Source: Osedax fenrisi (Eukaryota; Annelida; Polychaeta; Sabellida; Siboglinidae). Taken from it: DNA of 64,000 nucleotides. A program made the position numbers and the translations under genes. Shown here one piece after another: positions 1 through 11,670 of the stretch; position 1 is the stretch's first letter; every line of letters starts with the position of its first letter. Below the pieces are notes generated by a model. The model made no database searches. It was given only the letters and a program-made list of their open reading frames with translations, and was not told the origin of the DNA. The stretch lies in assembly GCA_964019155.1 (NCBI GenBank), contig OZ025239.1, positions 107,426,570-107,490,569 of the forward strand, given 5' to 3'.

Positions 1-91
1 TTATATGATATAATATATGATATATTATATAATTATTATAATAATAGAGACATACATACATTTTTGCATTAATGGATCATCTATTATCATA

Positions 92-93
<2 letters not shown>

Positions 94-149
<56 letters not shown>
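94..149. repeat. (TA)n microsatellite in AT-rich flank
   Basis: A pure TA run of about 56 bp. The rest of 1-403 is AT-rich DNA in which I see no coding signal or recognisable repeat end. Similar TA runs are scattered throughout the window, for example near 1238-1285, 4860-4911, 5558-5596, 16137-16180, 16955-16994, 18997-19036, 20676-20724, 21839-21873, 35977-36019 and 39090-39152. Several lie in the centre of foldback elements, which suggests that they grew after those elements inserted. Confidence 0.95.
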
Positions 150-153
<4 letters not shown>

Positions 154-403
154 CAACTATTGAAATATATGAATATAGTATTTAAAAGATGATGTTGATT
201 ACATATTATTTAATAATTATGTATATAAGTATTATATAAATATTATAATATAATAATTATAATAATATTTTATATAATATTTAAAAAAATTGCTACATTA
301 AATTAATTATATTGTGAAAGTAATGCATTTTTAATATTGGTAATATATATGTATAGATCTATGTATATATTATTGTAATCAAAAATAGTATAACGATACT
401 AAC

Positions 404-665
404 AAGAGTTCAAGTAAGTTGTATGAGCAGAATTAGCTTCTGGGGAACTTGGACATATTTCTGGAGTTACAGGCATCGCGACTTCTCCCTTCTCGTTTTG
501 ATCGGGAGAAAAGCTTTTGGCGACTTTATCAACTTTGAAGCGAGATAGTTTATTGACGTCGCCTTTCCCAGTACTGGCGAGATCCAAATCATTTGGATCT
601 ACCGAGAACTTTACGCGAGGGCATAATTTCGATGGTTTCTTAATTTGAATTTCGTTTGTTGACAT
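404..665 (-). CDS. Putative N-terminal coding exon with SPAK/OSR1-type and PP1-type docking motifs
   Basis: This is an ATG-initiated exon on the minus strand. The reading frame is open further upstream but only from a GTG, so I take the ATG at 665, which has A at -3 (AAAATGT). It encodes about 87 residues, polar and without membrane segments. Two short motifs stand out: PRVKFS near residue 18, which fits the RVxF protein-phosphatase-1 docking consensus, and SRFKVDKV near residue 42, which fits the RFx[V/I] SPAK/OSR1 kinase docking consensus. The pairing of these two motifs in a disordered N-terminus is typical of Na-K-Cl cotransporters (SLC12 family), so a first exon of such a gene is my inference; any other WNK/SPAK-pathway protein is possible. 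A donor (TCTT|GTTAGT) ends the exon at 404, and the remaining exons would lie left of the window. Base composition is clearly richer in G+C than its surroundings. Confidence 0.5.
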
Positions 666-713
666 TTTAGCACGAAATGAGCGTGAGCGTGAGTCGACAG
701 AATTAAATATCAC

Positions 714-1232
714 TGTTAACTATCGTAAATATCAATCGATGCGTATTTGGTATGTTATATACAATTCAATGTATATATCACAATGGGTATCTGAATTAAC
801 CAGTAAATTATAATACAATATTAGTTATGAAAATGAGAAAGTAAATCACGTATATTGTGCAAATTATATTAGAGTTGAATTTGTAAAATTTTCCCTGTAG
901 GTGTCATTAGGAGTCGTGGCATAAATTGAGTTGTCGCGATTTCATAGGCGGAGATAATTACATTAAATTAATATAGGAATAGTAAATAATAATATATAAA
1001 GGAATAATAAGCTATGTAATTGTAATCCGTTATATTATAGGATTGTAATTAGTTATATCAAGATCTTTGGTCATATATTTGTAGATTTATAATTTACCAA
1101 ATAGAAATATATATATATATATTCCTATAAAGATAATACCATAATTATACTAAATTTACTTCCTATTATTATATAACAAATTATAATGTGCTTAAATACA
1201 TCAATTATTATACACATACAAACAAACATAGT

Positions 1233-1288
<56 letters not shown>

Positions 1289-1604
1289 TATTTATTAAAT
1301 ATAATTATAATTGTGTATATATTACATTAATATGTATTACATTAATATATATATATATATATATATATTCATATAAAGTAAATATATTTAATTTTGTTAA
1401 GTTTCAATACATGAATACCACTATAGTGGTTGAAATGTAGATCCTAAATAGCATAACCTGGCTATTCGTGTATATTTAACTTTACATATGTTGTTTACCA
1501 TGGATACTGAGTCATATTACTACTATAGTAGTAATAATACTTATTTAAGCTAATAATACCATAATCTAATTATGATAAAAAACGAGTTTTTCAACGAGTC
1601 TTAC
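714..1604. other. Non-coding AT-rich stretch
   Basis: I see no gene. It contains two TA-rich microsatellite blocks (about 1230-1286 and 1343-1370) and unstructured AT-rich sequence. The 5' UTR and promoter of the minus-strand exon at 404-665 should lie at its left edge, but I recognise no specific site. Confidence 0.7.
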
Positions 1605-2398
1605 CTACATATACCTATACATATACCTATACCTATACCTATACATATACCTATACCTATACCTATACCTATACCTATACCTATACCTATACCTATACCT
1701 ATACCTACACCTATACCTATACCTATACCTATACCTATACCTATACCTATACATATACCTATACCTATACCTATACCTATACCTATACCTATACCTATAC
1801 CTATACCTATACCTATACCTATACCTATACCTATACCTATACCTATACCTATACCTATACCTATACCTATACCTATACCTATACCTATACCTATACCTAT
1901 ACCTATCACCTATACCTATACCTATACCTATACCTATACCTATACCTATACATATACCTATACCTATACCTATACATATACCTATACCTATACCTATACC
2001 TATACCTATACCTATACCTATACCTATACCTATACCTATACCTATACCTATACCTATACCTATACCTATACCTATACCTATACCTATACCTATACCTATA
2101 CCTATACCTATCACCTATACCTATACCTATACCTATACCTATACATATACCTATACCTATACCTATACCTATACCTATACCTATACCTATACCTATACCT
2201 ATACATATACCTATACATATACCTATACCTATACATATACCTATACCTATACCTATACATATACCTATACCTATACCTATACCTATACATATACCTATAC
2301 CTATACCTATACCTATACCTATACCTACACCTATACCTATACCTATACCTATACCTATACCTATACCTATACCTATACATATACATATACCTATACCT
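1605..2398. repeat. (CCTATA)n hexanucleotide array, about 0.8 kb
   Basis: About 130 copies of the hexamer CCTATA (TATAGG on the other strand), with occasional CATATA, CCTACA and CCTATC variants that mark sub-blocks. Because six is a multiple of three, the array reads as long low-complexity frames (Ile-Pro, Thr-Tyr or Leu-Tyr on one strand, Gly-Ile or Arg-Tyr on the other); these are not genes. It runs into a (TA)n tract at 2400-2432. Confidence 0.97.
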
Positions 2399-2437
<39 letters not shown>

Positions 2438-2537
2438 TACTAGTATACTTCTACGTGACGCTAGTTACTACTATAATAGTATATCAATACATAACTATAG
2501 GTACCTACATACGTTTATAGTATACAGTGTATAATTC

Positions 2538-2575
2538 CAAGACCTCCTATAACCTCGAGGTTATAGGAGGTCTTG
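2538..2575. repeat. Perfect 38-bp palindrome
   Basis: Two 19-base arms meet with no spacer at TCGA; the right arm reads GAGGTTATAGGAGGTCTTG. A related, less perfect inverted repeat with the same GGAGGTCTTGAT end is at 60979-61046, and a weaker relative is near 59933-59970. This points to a dispersed foldback element rather than a chance palindrome. Confidence 0.85.
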
Positions 2576-2656
2576 ATACTTCTAATAGAGTATATACAAT
2601 GTATACGTTAGACGGTATATAGTATTGGTAATGTACATATGTATATTATGTATATA

Positions 2657-2780
2657 TATATTATATTATATAGGCCATATAGAATGATAAACATGTACAT
2701 CTGTACTACACTATAAACATATACGTGCATACAATGTACACTGTGCACGTATATGTTTATCATTCTATATGGCCTATATA

Positions 2781-2790
<10 letters not shown>
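2657..2790. repeat. Foldback element with about 36-bp arms
   Basis: The left arm (about 2659-2694) and right arm (about 2752-2787) are reverse complements around the core ATATGGCCTATATAAT. The spacer contains a second inverted repeat (ACATATACGTGCA and TGCACGTATATGT), so the whole block can fold as one extended hairpin. A (TA)n tract follows. Confidence 0.85.
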
Positions 2791-2831
<41 letters not shown>

Positions 2832-2964
2832 ATGATATAGGATATATATATATTATTAATATATTTTGAAACTTACTTAAAACCCTTACTGTTAACTATG
2901 CATAATGAAAGCTTTAATATTATCTACTTTAATGTATGCCTTTAATGTATGCCTGAAGCATGTG

Positions 2965-3028
2965 TGACGTCATTACTGTGACGTAATTACGGTGACGTCA
3001 TTAATGTGACATCATTACGGTGACGTCA
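2965..3028. promoter_or_regulatory. 14-bp tandem array of five CRE-like octamers
   Basis: TGACGTCA occurs at 2965, 2993 and 3021, TGACGTAA at 2979 and TGACATCA at 3007. The five octamers are spaced exactly 14 bp apart. TGACGTCA is the full CREB/ATF consensus. The array may be a degenerate minisatellite whose unit happens to contain a CRE, or a real CREB/ATF cluster; no gene is recognised next to it. Confidence 0.6.
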
Positions 3029-3411
3029 TCGTCTGCAACGTACTGCCATCTTTATTGATATGTATTTCTATAGAACATTTCCATGGAAAGTCCTATATAA
3101 TCTATATCATTGATCTATTAACTAAGTATGTACATATAATATGTATGTTTTAGTGACTACATACTATGTATTACATGGTAGTTGTTATTCTTAAAAGTGG
3201 TATACTATATACCTATGGTCAAGTCCCATTAACTCAGAGCCTCGCTAGCTCAGCTTACCCCGTTAACTCGGACTTTTTACAAATTCTAATATGCTTTAGT
3301 ACCTATGTACCTAGGTAAATACATTTAACAATAATACGATAAACATGTTTCTGTCCCTTCAAGTATTTGTCCTGTGGGTATTAGTAATAGGAAGTTGATT
3401 TTAGTCTGACA

Positions 3412-3437
3412 TACACACACAAACACACACACACATA

Positions 3438-3528
<91 letters not shown>
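3412..3528. repeat. (CA)n-(TA)n compound microsatellite
   Basis: A CA-rich run with TACACA interruptions passes into a pure TA run. Confidence 0.97.
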
Positions 3529-3530
<2 letters not shown>

Positions 3531-3863
3531 ACACACTAATTAAAATATATAAATAATTCTAATTTATTAACTCAGTAGAAAGTAACTGTTGTAAGTTGTA
3601 TACAATGTGTTTTAACGTCTATATGGGGTTAGCTTAATTCCATTATTATCATGTTATATTATGAAATGCAATTGTGTAGTCTAAATAATGAATATGTCTA
3701 TGATTTAAATTCTAAGGGTGAAATATATCATATATTTACCGGTATCATATACCTAGTATTACCAAAGTATTATCATGTACCTTGTTAGTGTGTAGAATCA
3801 TATAGAGGTATAAATATATCCCTAATTGTAATTTCTATATAAAGAATGACTAATTATAATTTA

Positions 3864-3927
3864 TGGGTTAGGCTATTATTACTAGGTGATTAGTATACTA
3901 ATCACCTAGTAATAATAGCCTAACCCA
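3864..3927. repeat. Perfect 64-bp palindrome
   Basis: Arms of 32 bases run from TGGGTTAGGC to the centre GTATAC and back to GCCTAACCCA without mismatch. Its perfection implies recent origin or gene-conversion-like maintenance; it looks like a minimal foldback transposon. Confidence 0.9.
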
Positions 3928-4011
3928 CATGATCGCCTAGCATGTATGTATAATGTCAACGAGTGCAAACGACTTCACAGACAATGTACGTGTTCATTAT
4001 GTAGGTAACAC

Positions 4012-4216
4012 CTACCTGACCTACACGGTGACCTACACGTTGACCTACACCGTGACCCACACCGTGACCCACACGATGACCTACACCGTGACCCACACCG
4101 TCTCCCACACGATGACCTACACCGTGACCAACACCGTGACCTACACGGTGACCAACACCGTGACCTACACCATGACCTACACGGTGACCTACACCGTGAA
4201 CTACACCGTGACCTAC
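4012..4216. repeat. 12-bp minisatellite (GTGACCTACACC)
   Basis: About 17 units of a 12-bp motif with point variants (GTGACCCACACC, GTGACCAACACC, ATGACCTACACC). Open frames on both strands are artefacts of the unit length. A short related block (GTGTGACCCACACA) appears at 4979-5015. Confidence 0.93.
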
Positions 4217-4576
4217 ACAATGTGTCCGAATTGTATCACGTGATACTAGGTGATGTTTACCGTGGCGTCCTCATCTGACCCGGTGACCTATGCGATGACA
4301 TTACACCAAGGACACGGTGTCCTTGGTTACAGCCGAATGTCACGTGGTTCGTAAACATCACGTGTTAATTACCAGTGTGGCGGGGTGCTAGAGAGTAAGT
4401 ACAGTGTACAGGCTTAATGTCATCCATTGATGCAGTGTTGGTGATATGGTATAGTAGGAGATCCATTCCTATATAGTGTGGAGGGGTTACTATGGTATAG
4501 TGTGAGGGGTGGGTGTGGTATAGAGTGAGGGGTGGGTGTTATATTAAAATGGGCGATAGTTCACTGTTACCTAATT

Positions 4577-4714
4577 TGTTTCGGCATTTCCATCAACTTC
4601 TTTACGACATTTTTCGGGTGACCTTCAAATAAATATGATTACTGTAAGATATAGTAATCTTTATGCCGTGATCGTATACTATATGCTAAGTGTGCTTATA
4701 CCTAAGTATATATA

Positions 4715-4751
<37 letters not shown>

Positions 4752-4853
4752 TATACGATCACGGCTTAAAGATTACTATATCTTATATTAATCATATTTA
4801 TTTGAAGGTCACCCGAAAAATGTCGTAAAGAAGTTGATGTAAATGCCGAAATA
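4577..4853. repeat. Foldback element with roughly 100-bp arms
   Basis: The left arm (about 4577-4686, starting TTTCGGCATTTCCATCAAC) is matched by an inverted right arm (about 4748-4853, ending GTTGATGTAAATGCCGAAA) with few differences. The loop holds a (TA)n run. It is bordered on the right by another TA run (4860-4911). It has the shape of a MITE whose centre has expanded. Confidence 0.9.
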
Positions 4854-4857
4854 TATA

Positions 4858-4911
<54 letters not shown>

Positions 4912-5161
4912 TATAGTAGTACACTAACGCACGACGTGGTAGATTGCACGAGGAATGCGTGCTGCATGTGCGCTTGCACAGTGTGACCCACACAGTGTGA
5001 CCCACACAGTGCGACCTACACATCTACTAAGCCGAGATAAGCCTCGCCAGGCAAACCGAAATAAGCCGAGTGATTTATAACGTTAATAGGAATAGGAATA
5101 CTCTAAAGCGAGAGTTTTGTATACAACGTATACGAGGCTAAGCGATAACCTTCACAAATAC

Positions 5162-5240
5162 GCGCACACATACGCACACACATACGCGCACACACACATG
5201 CACACACAGACATACAGACATACATTAATACACACATTCA
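5162..5240. repeat. CA-rich compound microsatellite
   Basis: Imperfect (CA)n with CGCACA and CAGACATA variants. Confidence 0.85.
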
Positions 5241-5555
5241 TACGCACATGCATATATATTATAAAAACTATTTATTATACCGAATGGAAAATCCGTCCTA
5301 TTTGATGAATGCAACGACATTGCACATACATCCTATATCGCATATAACATATAGGTATAAATTATATAAGTGTACCCTCTATCTAACCACTATATAACCA
5401 CACACCTACATAAGTTATGCAACTTAATATATTATTTACAACTTCAACAGCCTCGTGCATCACATGCAGGTGATTTATTAGGCTGCGGCGAGTCCTGAAT
5501 AGTTGTGTACATTATTTATTGAACCATACAACCAACACCTGAAACAACCACCATT

Positions 5556-5601
<46 letters not shown>

Positions 5602-7106
5602 GAAATCGCGACATAGACAAATATATAGGCGGTGGTATACAATGAAAGCGACGCGACGGTTTTATTGTATTGAGGTTTTAAATAATTAGGGCTGTAAATT
5701 ATATCAGGTCACCAATATTATCAATTATTACGATTCTATTCGCTTGCATGTCGACTATAAGTGATGATGACCCGGACTGTCAGTATGAATCATCGCGTAC
5801 GCCATTGTTATACGTGTGAGAGGATGAGATGTCGTAGTAAAATCACTAATAAGAACACCACTATATTGATATAGGCAACCATAGGTTATATCATATAGGT
5901 TATACTACAGTGTATACTCCAGTGTATACTCCATTGTATACTCCAGTAACTTTTTAAGCATTTGAAATAAGGGGGGGGGGGAATTTCAAGGACAATCTAC
6001 TAAAAAACATCTGCTACTGATTTATAATAAACAAATAGGATTACGATATAATTGATTGTGACAAAATCAGATTTTCTTTGCGAGCACAAATGTAAAAGTG
6101 AGGGCTGATCAATTACCCTCCCACGAAATAACCCTTAGGCCTACATTGGTACTGATATACACGCATAACTCTACGACTACCTATAGGTTGGGTGTATATT
6201 TAGTGTCAACATACTACCTTACCTATAGGTATACCTGTGTAGTATGATGCCACTACAGATAAACCACAACCTATACCAGGAAACATGTTTCCACTGCAGT
6301 ATGTTCATAATTAATGGATGACTCATTCTTATAAATCCATTTCGTTATATAATCGATATTATGAAAGCCTACTATAGGTAGATACCGGATATGAGTAATT
6401 ATCTTATATTAATTAATAATATATGACCTATATGAATCTATGTAGGTATGTGTTTGTATACGTGTGAGGGTGTGGAACACACACTTTTGGTAGTATTTTT
6501 TAATCTATATGCATATATATAAACATATAAACCATGATCTATAATATAAACTAATCCCTATAATATATGTCTATATATAGGCTTATAGACATATAAACTA
6601 TTGGCGTATATCCTACACCCTATCATTAATCATAGATATGGTAAATGTACTGCTTTTATTATTACAAAATGTTCTAGAATAAGAGAATGATGAAAAACCC
6701 TTTACCTAGGACCGAGTGAATTTGTCAGTAGACGTTACAAATATTAATGATTAATTTCAAGGTATGTAATCCCATATTCCGTATTTATATGTTTATTATT
6801 CTTCTTTATTTAATTTCTTTTACCGTTCTGTTCTATTGTATACTTATTCAAACTTTTCATCGATATGTTTCGGCAAATAGCAATGATGCCAGTTGACAAA
6901 CTCTTGGCGAATGTTTGTACCCTCAGTCACTGAGGCTCAGTGCATATATCCCTATAGCCTATATGGATTGAAGACCCCTGTCCTTAAAGTTGAAACATCG
7001 GGGGAATTGTATATTATATTAGGCATATATATATGCCTATACTATATATAGGCAAATATTTTTCTAAGGAAAGATATAACACTCACGCGAAATCGTGTAA
7101 TTCTAT
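5241..7106. other. Non-coding stretch
   Basis: I see no gene. It contains one TA microsatellite (about 5558-5596), a run of ten G near 5970 and short inverted repeats such as the one around 7020-7055. Some of its right edge may be degraded 5' sequence of the LINE that becomes readable at 7107. Confidence 0.6.
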
Positions 7107-8378
7107 TTGGTATACAAAAACCAACAGCGTCACCTATCATCAATATCTAAGACCTTAGAACGAGTTGCGTCCACTCAACTTATTAATTACCTTACGTCAA
7201 ATTCTATTGTTGATAAATATCAAAGTGCGTATCTTCCTCATCGTAGTACCGAAACTGCCCTTACTTCAATCATTAATGATATTCTCATATCTCTTGATAA
7301 TAAAGCCCCATGCTATATCGTACTACTTGATTTATCTAGTGCCTTTGATACCCTAGATCACAATATTCTTTCAAGTAGACTTAATGAAATTGGCATATAC
7401 GGTCAAGTACACAGTTGGTTTATGTCTTTTGTGTCATCAAGAACATATTCCGTGAAGATTAACTCCTCGTTGTCTCCTCCTTATGTTAACATACATGGTG
7501 TACCACAAGGCTCTGTTCTTGGGCCTATATTGTTCATTATTTATATTCTTCCTATTAAATTAATTTTTCACAAATATCCCAATATTCACTATCATCTTTA
7601 TGCTGATGATCTACAGATATAGGTCATTTCTATACGTCATTTCCTAGTTCTAGTGATTCTGATATGATTCAAATGTATATGTTTAACTGTATTACTGATC
7701 TCACTAAATGGTTCTCTCATAACTCTCTCTCCTTAAATATGACTAAAACTGACACTATCATATTTTCGAGACCCAGTACTCCACTATCAATCACTCATCC
7801 TTTTTTACTATCTCTACCAACTTCTGAATCTATAACTACCCTCGGTTTCACTCTAACCTCTCACCTAGACTACTCTCCACATATTAATAACATGATTCGC
7901 ACTGCCAACTATTTTCTATATAATATTAGAAAATCTCGTTATAAGCTTACCTTCGCCATGACGAAATGTTTAATTCACTCGCTAGTTTTCAGCAGACTTA
8001 TATATTGCTGTTCATTATTATGTAATTTACCTGTCAACCTATAAACTTGAGCGTATTCAACGTCGTGCTATACGTGTATTATATAAACTAAACTTTGCGT
8101 CAATTGTTTCTATATCTGATTTAATGAGATCATTAGGCTGGCTTAAGTTTAGATATATTTGTATACATATGCTATTGTGTATTACACATAAGGCTATACA
8201 CCGTGGATTTCCTGAATATTTAGCTCAATCCATTACTATTCAGAGTTCGAACAGATCCAGTCGGAAGTGCTACTTCATGAAATTGGTGCAACAATCTACC
8301 TCGTTGGCATTCTCTGAATTCTATTTTATTTTATTATTCGTTTTCTATTTATTTTTGTTTTTGTTTTTTATTATCTAA
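7107..8378 (+). mobile_element. Degenerate non-LTR retrotransposon, reverse transcriptase region (CR1/L2-like)
   Basis: Three collinear open segments (7107-7622, 7664-8044, 8124-8378) in shifting frames together give a reverse transcriptase. Visible motifs are KTLERVAS and STETAL in the finger region, VLLDLSSAFDTLDH (RT domain A, catalytic Asp), GVPQGSVLGPILF (domain B') and YHLYADDLQI (domain C, YADD catalytic box), followed by a thumb-like segment (GFTLTSHLDYSPHI) and a C-terminal piece (KAIHRGFPEYL). The motif set is that of the CR1/L2 group. The element is 5'-truncated (no endonuclease), has a stop just after the YADD box and a second break near 8045, so it is dead. Its 3' UTR probably runs to about 8430. 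Confidence 0.85.
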
Positions 8379-8390
8379 CGACGCCTATAA

Positions 8391-8838
8391 CTACACAGTG
8401 TTTTTGTAGTCAATAAACTATATATATATAAATATATATAGGGTACATTTTCGGAATTATGTGTTTTTTATAATGTAAATTCGTATCAAACTATGCACTT
8501 TTAAAATGACAAATAATATGCTTTAAATTATTATTTTTATTATGAAAACTAAGTGTTAATTACTAATATATAACAAAGCAATAGCCTATTGCCAATAGGA
8601 TATGTTAGTTTTAAATGCTATACATATCTATGTGGTGAGTATAAGTTAATTTATATTGCATGTAATTTAATAGAAAAATGAAAACATTGTAGTATGTAAA
8701 TCGCGGCATAACTAAATATATTGTATACTGCTGATAGCAGCAGGATGTATGACTACTACTCACTTTACGTATATGGGGAATGTTATATCTTTGCTTTGCA
8801 AAATCATTGATATAGGTATATATAGTATCAGAATACAT
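8391..8838. other. Non-coding stretch between two LINEs
   Basis: AT-rich sequence with no gene that I can support; the left edge is probable 3' UTR of the preceding LINE. Confidence 0.5.
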
Positions 8839-10890
8839 TACCTTACCTTACCAGGTCAAGCTTGCTCGGCAATTTATAACACGTTCTTTCTATTTATCCC
8901 TTTCTTTCATCGCAGCTGGTAATTCCTCGGTTCTACATCCAGTATCTTTCTCCAGTTATTCGATATATGTTAAGGGCGGTCTTCCTCGAAATCGTTTGCC
9001 ATGAGACGGTTGACAGAGTAGTAAGTCGCTTGCTAGTTCGCCTTCGCTTCTCCAGCAATGTCCTGCAAATCGTAATCGTTGTTCGCGTATAGCTACTGAT
9101 ATTTTGGGTATATTTCCGTATAGTTCCTTGTTTGTCAAATGTTCTCTCCATGACTTATTTAGAACTGCTCGGAGCATTCTAGTATAGGCTCCATCTATTT
9201 TCCCCTCAAGTTTAGCTGTTAGAGTCCACGATATGGCACCATATACAGTATATGATATACTAATACAGATTCAACTGCCGCTCTGACAACATTTCTTAGA
9301 TTTCCAGATTTCTTGCATACTATTTAGTGCTGATCAGGCTTTGGCAATTCTTATTTTAATATCCTTTTCTGTTGACCCGATGCAGCTCCCAAGATAGTTG
9401 ACATTTTCCATTTTTGCAATAATTTTACCATTTATGCTGTTTATTGTGATATCATCGGAGTCAGAATTTTGATTTAATTTCATGTATTGAGTTTTTTCAA
9501 TATTTATACTCAGTCCGATTTCATTTGATGTTACTTCTATTTGATGTAGCAGAGTATTTGCACTTTTCATATCATTTGTTGTGATTGCTATATCGTCAGC
9601 ATAATCAATATCAGTTATGTGTGTGGCCGGATAACGTCTACTTTGTCGTTCAGTTAGTGTGAAACCTAATTCTGCGTTGATATCTACAGAAGTCTTAAGA
9701 ATATAGTCGAGACATAATATGAACAGGAAGGGAGTAAGAGTATATCCTTGCAGTACCCCAGTGGTACTCTCGAAAAAGGCAGTATCGTCATCAGGAGATC
9801 TAACCATAGGTATTTCTATACAATATCATTATAGCTTCTATAATTTCTGTTGGAATTCCATATATTTGCAGAATTTGCTCCATCTTATTTCGTTTGATAG
9901 AATCGAATGCTTTTGATAAATCTATGAATAAAAGTGTTAATGGTAGGTTTTTTGAGTTAACACCTTCTAATATACGACGAATTGTTAAAATTTGTCCTGA
10001 TGTAGATCTATTTTTAATGAAACCATTTTGATTCTTCCGTAGAATAGGATCTATTTCTGGTCTAATTCGGTTTAAGATCATTAGGTTAAATATTTTGGCC
10101 GCAATTAATGTGAGTGTTATTTCCTTATAGTTTTTTGTTAGAGATAGATTTCCTTTTTTAGGGAAAGGCAGTATACATCCTTATCTCCATCTTTCTATAG
10201 TTTCTTGTGAATATACACTATTGCATGATTCTAGTGAGACATTTTGAAAGTCTTCTAGTTTCCATATTTCTGCTGGTATTTCATCTAGCCCTACCGCTTT
10301 TCCGCTTTGAATACTTTTTATAGCTTTAGTTAGTTCTTATAAGAGGTGCATAATCCTATCTTGATATCTAGTTTAGTAATGTATTGGTCTGATCTTTCAT
10401 TTATGTCATCGTTTGTTGAAATTGATGTTGGTTTGCCGAGTAATTCTTTAAAGTGATCATGCCATAGCTTTATACGTTTTTTTGGGAATTGGCTTTAAGT
10501 TTGGCTTTGTTGGACTTCTTCCTACCACTAACTTCATTCACTGTTTTCCATGCGAATGTAGACTTTTTAAAACTGATCTTCAATCTCTTCGATCTTTGGT
10601 GTAACATATTCCTCTTGTTCTCTTTGATACATACTTGTGAGTATATTTTGAGCGTCTACGAAGTTTTTTATGTTTCTTGGTGAAGGATCTATGTTTTTAA
10701 GTTCTGCTGCCTGATGAAGAAGTTCACGTTTCTGACAGATAAGCAGCGTTTCCCATGGTAGACTCTTTATAAGTTTCGGTTTTAACGGGATTATATTTTC
10801 AGCAGCTTCTTTCTATCTCAAAATAGTTATATCTTGTATTTGCACTTACATCTGTAGGTTTAAATTCTTGGAGGGTTTTAAATCTGAATA
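8839..10890 (-). mobile_element. Degenerate non-LTR retrotransposon on the minus strand
   Basis: Reading the minus strand from 10890 down, the segments are a connector (about 10820-10490, with ELLHQAAELKNIDPSP), an RT segment at 10081-9800 (RKNQNGFIKNRST, then LFIDLSKAFDSIKR, domain A), an RT segment at 9807-9334 (GVLQGYTLTPFLF, domain B'; DIDYADDIAI, the YADD box; NVNYLGS) and a C-terminal segment at 9177-8933 (RLRFAGHCWRS, FRGRPPLTY). These C-terminal motifs are those of RTE-like endonuclease/RT elements. The 3' end carries a (GGTAA)n tail, visible on the plus strand as TTACCTTACCTTACC near 8836-8850. Frameshifts and loss of the endonuclease show it is inactive. Confidence 0.85.
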
Positions 10891-10946
10891 ATCCACCTCA
10901 ATTTTTTTTTTTTCGAATTTTTATTTTTCGTTACTTCTCATATGTA

Positions 10947-11670
10947 GGGGACAGTGTCCGAATATGGACAGTGCCCGAATACAGACGCTCTCTGTATCTC
11001 AGAAACCATAAATCTTACAAAAAAAATGTTTAATGAATATATATAATATTCATAATTATATAAATAGTCTAAAAAGTATTTTTTATTTTTAAATTATTCA
11101 AAATATTGCTGATATATCCAATAAACTGATTTTTTTATTACGTTTTTAAATGTATGGAAAAAAATTTCTAATTAAAACCTTCTCAAGAATATACAAATGT
11201 ATCGATATAAAATATAACACAATATTATTAAAAAATAAAGCATTCTAAAATTATATATATAATTTTTATATTTGTTATCAAATATTCATTAAGTTATAAG
11301 CATATATCTAGAGGTCAGATAAGTCCCTAATACGGACACCCTATAACCAACCAGCGCGCAGCATATGAACTATTCTGATTTTCATAAAAATCGCGTGCGT
11401 TATAATATTAATACCACCAATAAAGCTAAATTAAAATGTTTTATTATTTAGATACTTAGTGTATTATTAATTAAAAAATAATAAAAATAAAGAAATTATT
11501 AACTAATTAAATTAGAATAAATTGTTCATAAAATTAATTATAAATAATGTAATTGAAATTTGTCTGATTGATTCATCAATAATATATAGTTTATCTAGTG
11601 GTATATAGGATGTCCGTATTATAACACAGGGTATCCGTATTCGGACATGGGTACCGAATACGGACACCCC
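10947..11670. mobile_element. Non-autonomous DNA transposon with GGGG(T)GTCCG termini
   Basis: The left end (GGGGACAGTGTCCGAATATG) and the inverted right end (GGGGTGTCCGTATTCGGT) are related, and the sub-terminal zones repeat the motif CCGAATACGGACA several times (10955-10990, 11328-11340, 11608-11667). The interior is AT-rich and non-coding. I do not see a convincing target duplication, so the superfamily is open. Confidence 0.55.

Noticed and set aside
399..713. Longer minus-strand frame starting at 713
   Set aside because: It would need a GTG start; the first ATG in frame is at 665.
1572..2534. Long repetitive frames on both strands (up to 320 codons)
   Set aside because: Artefacts of the (CCTATA)n hexamer array; no unique coding sequence.
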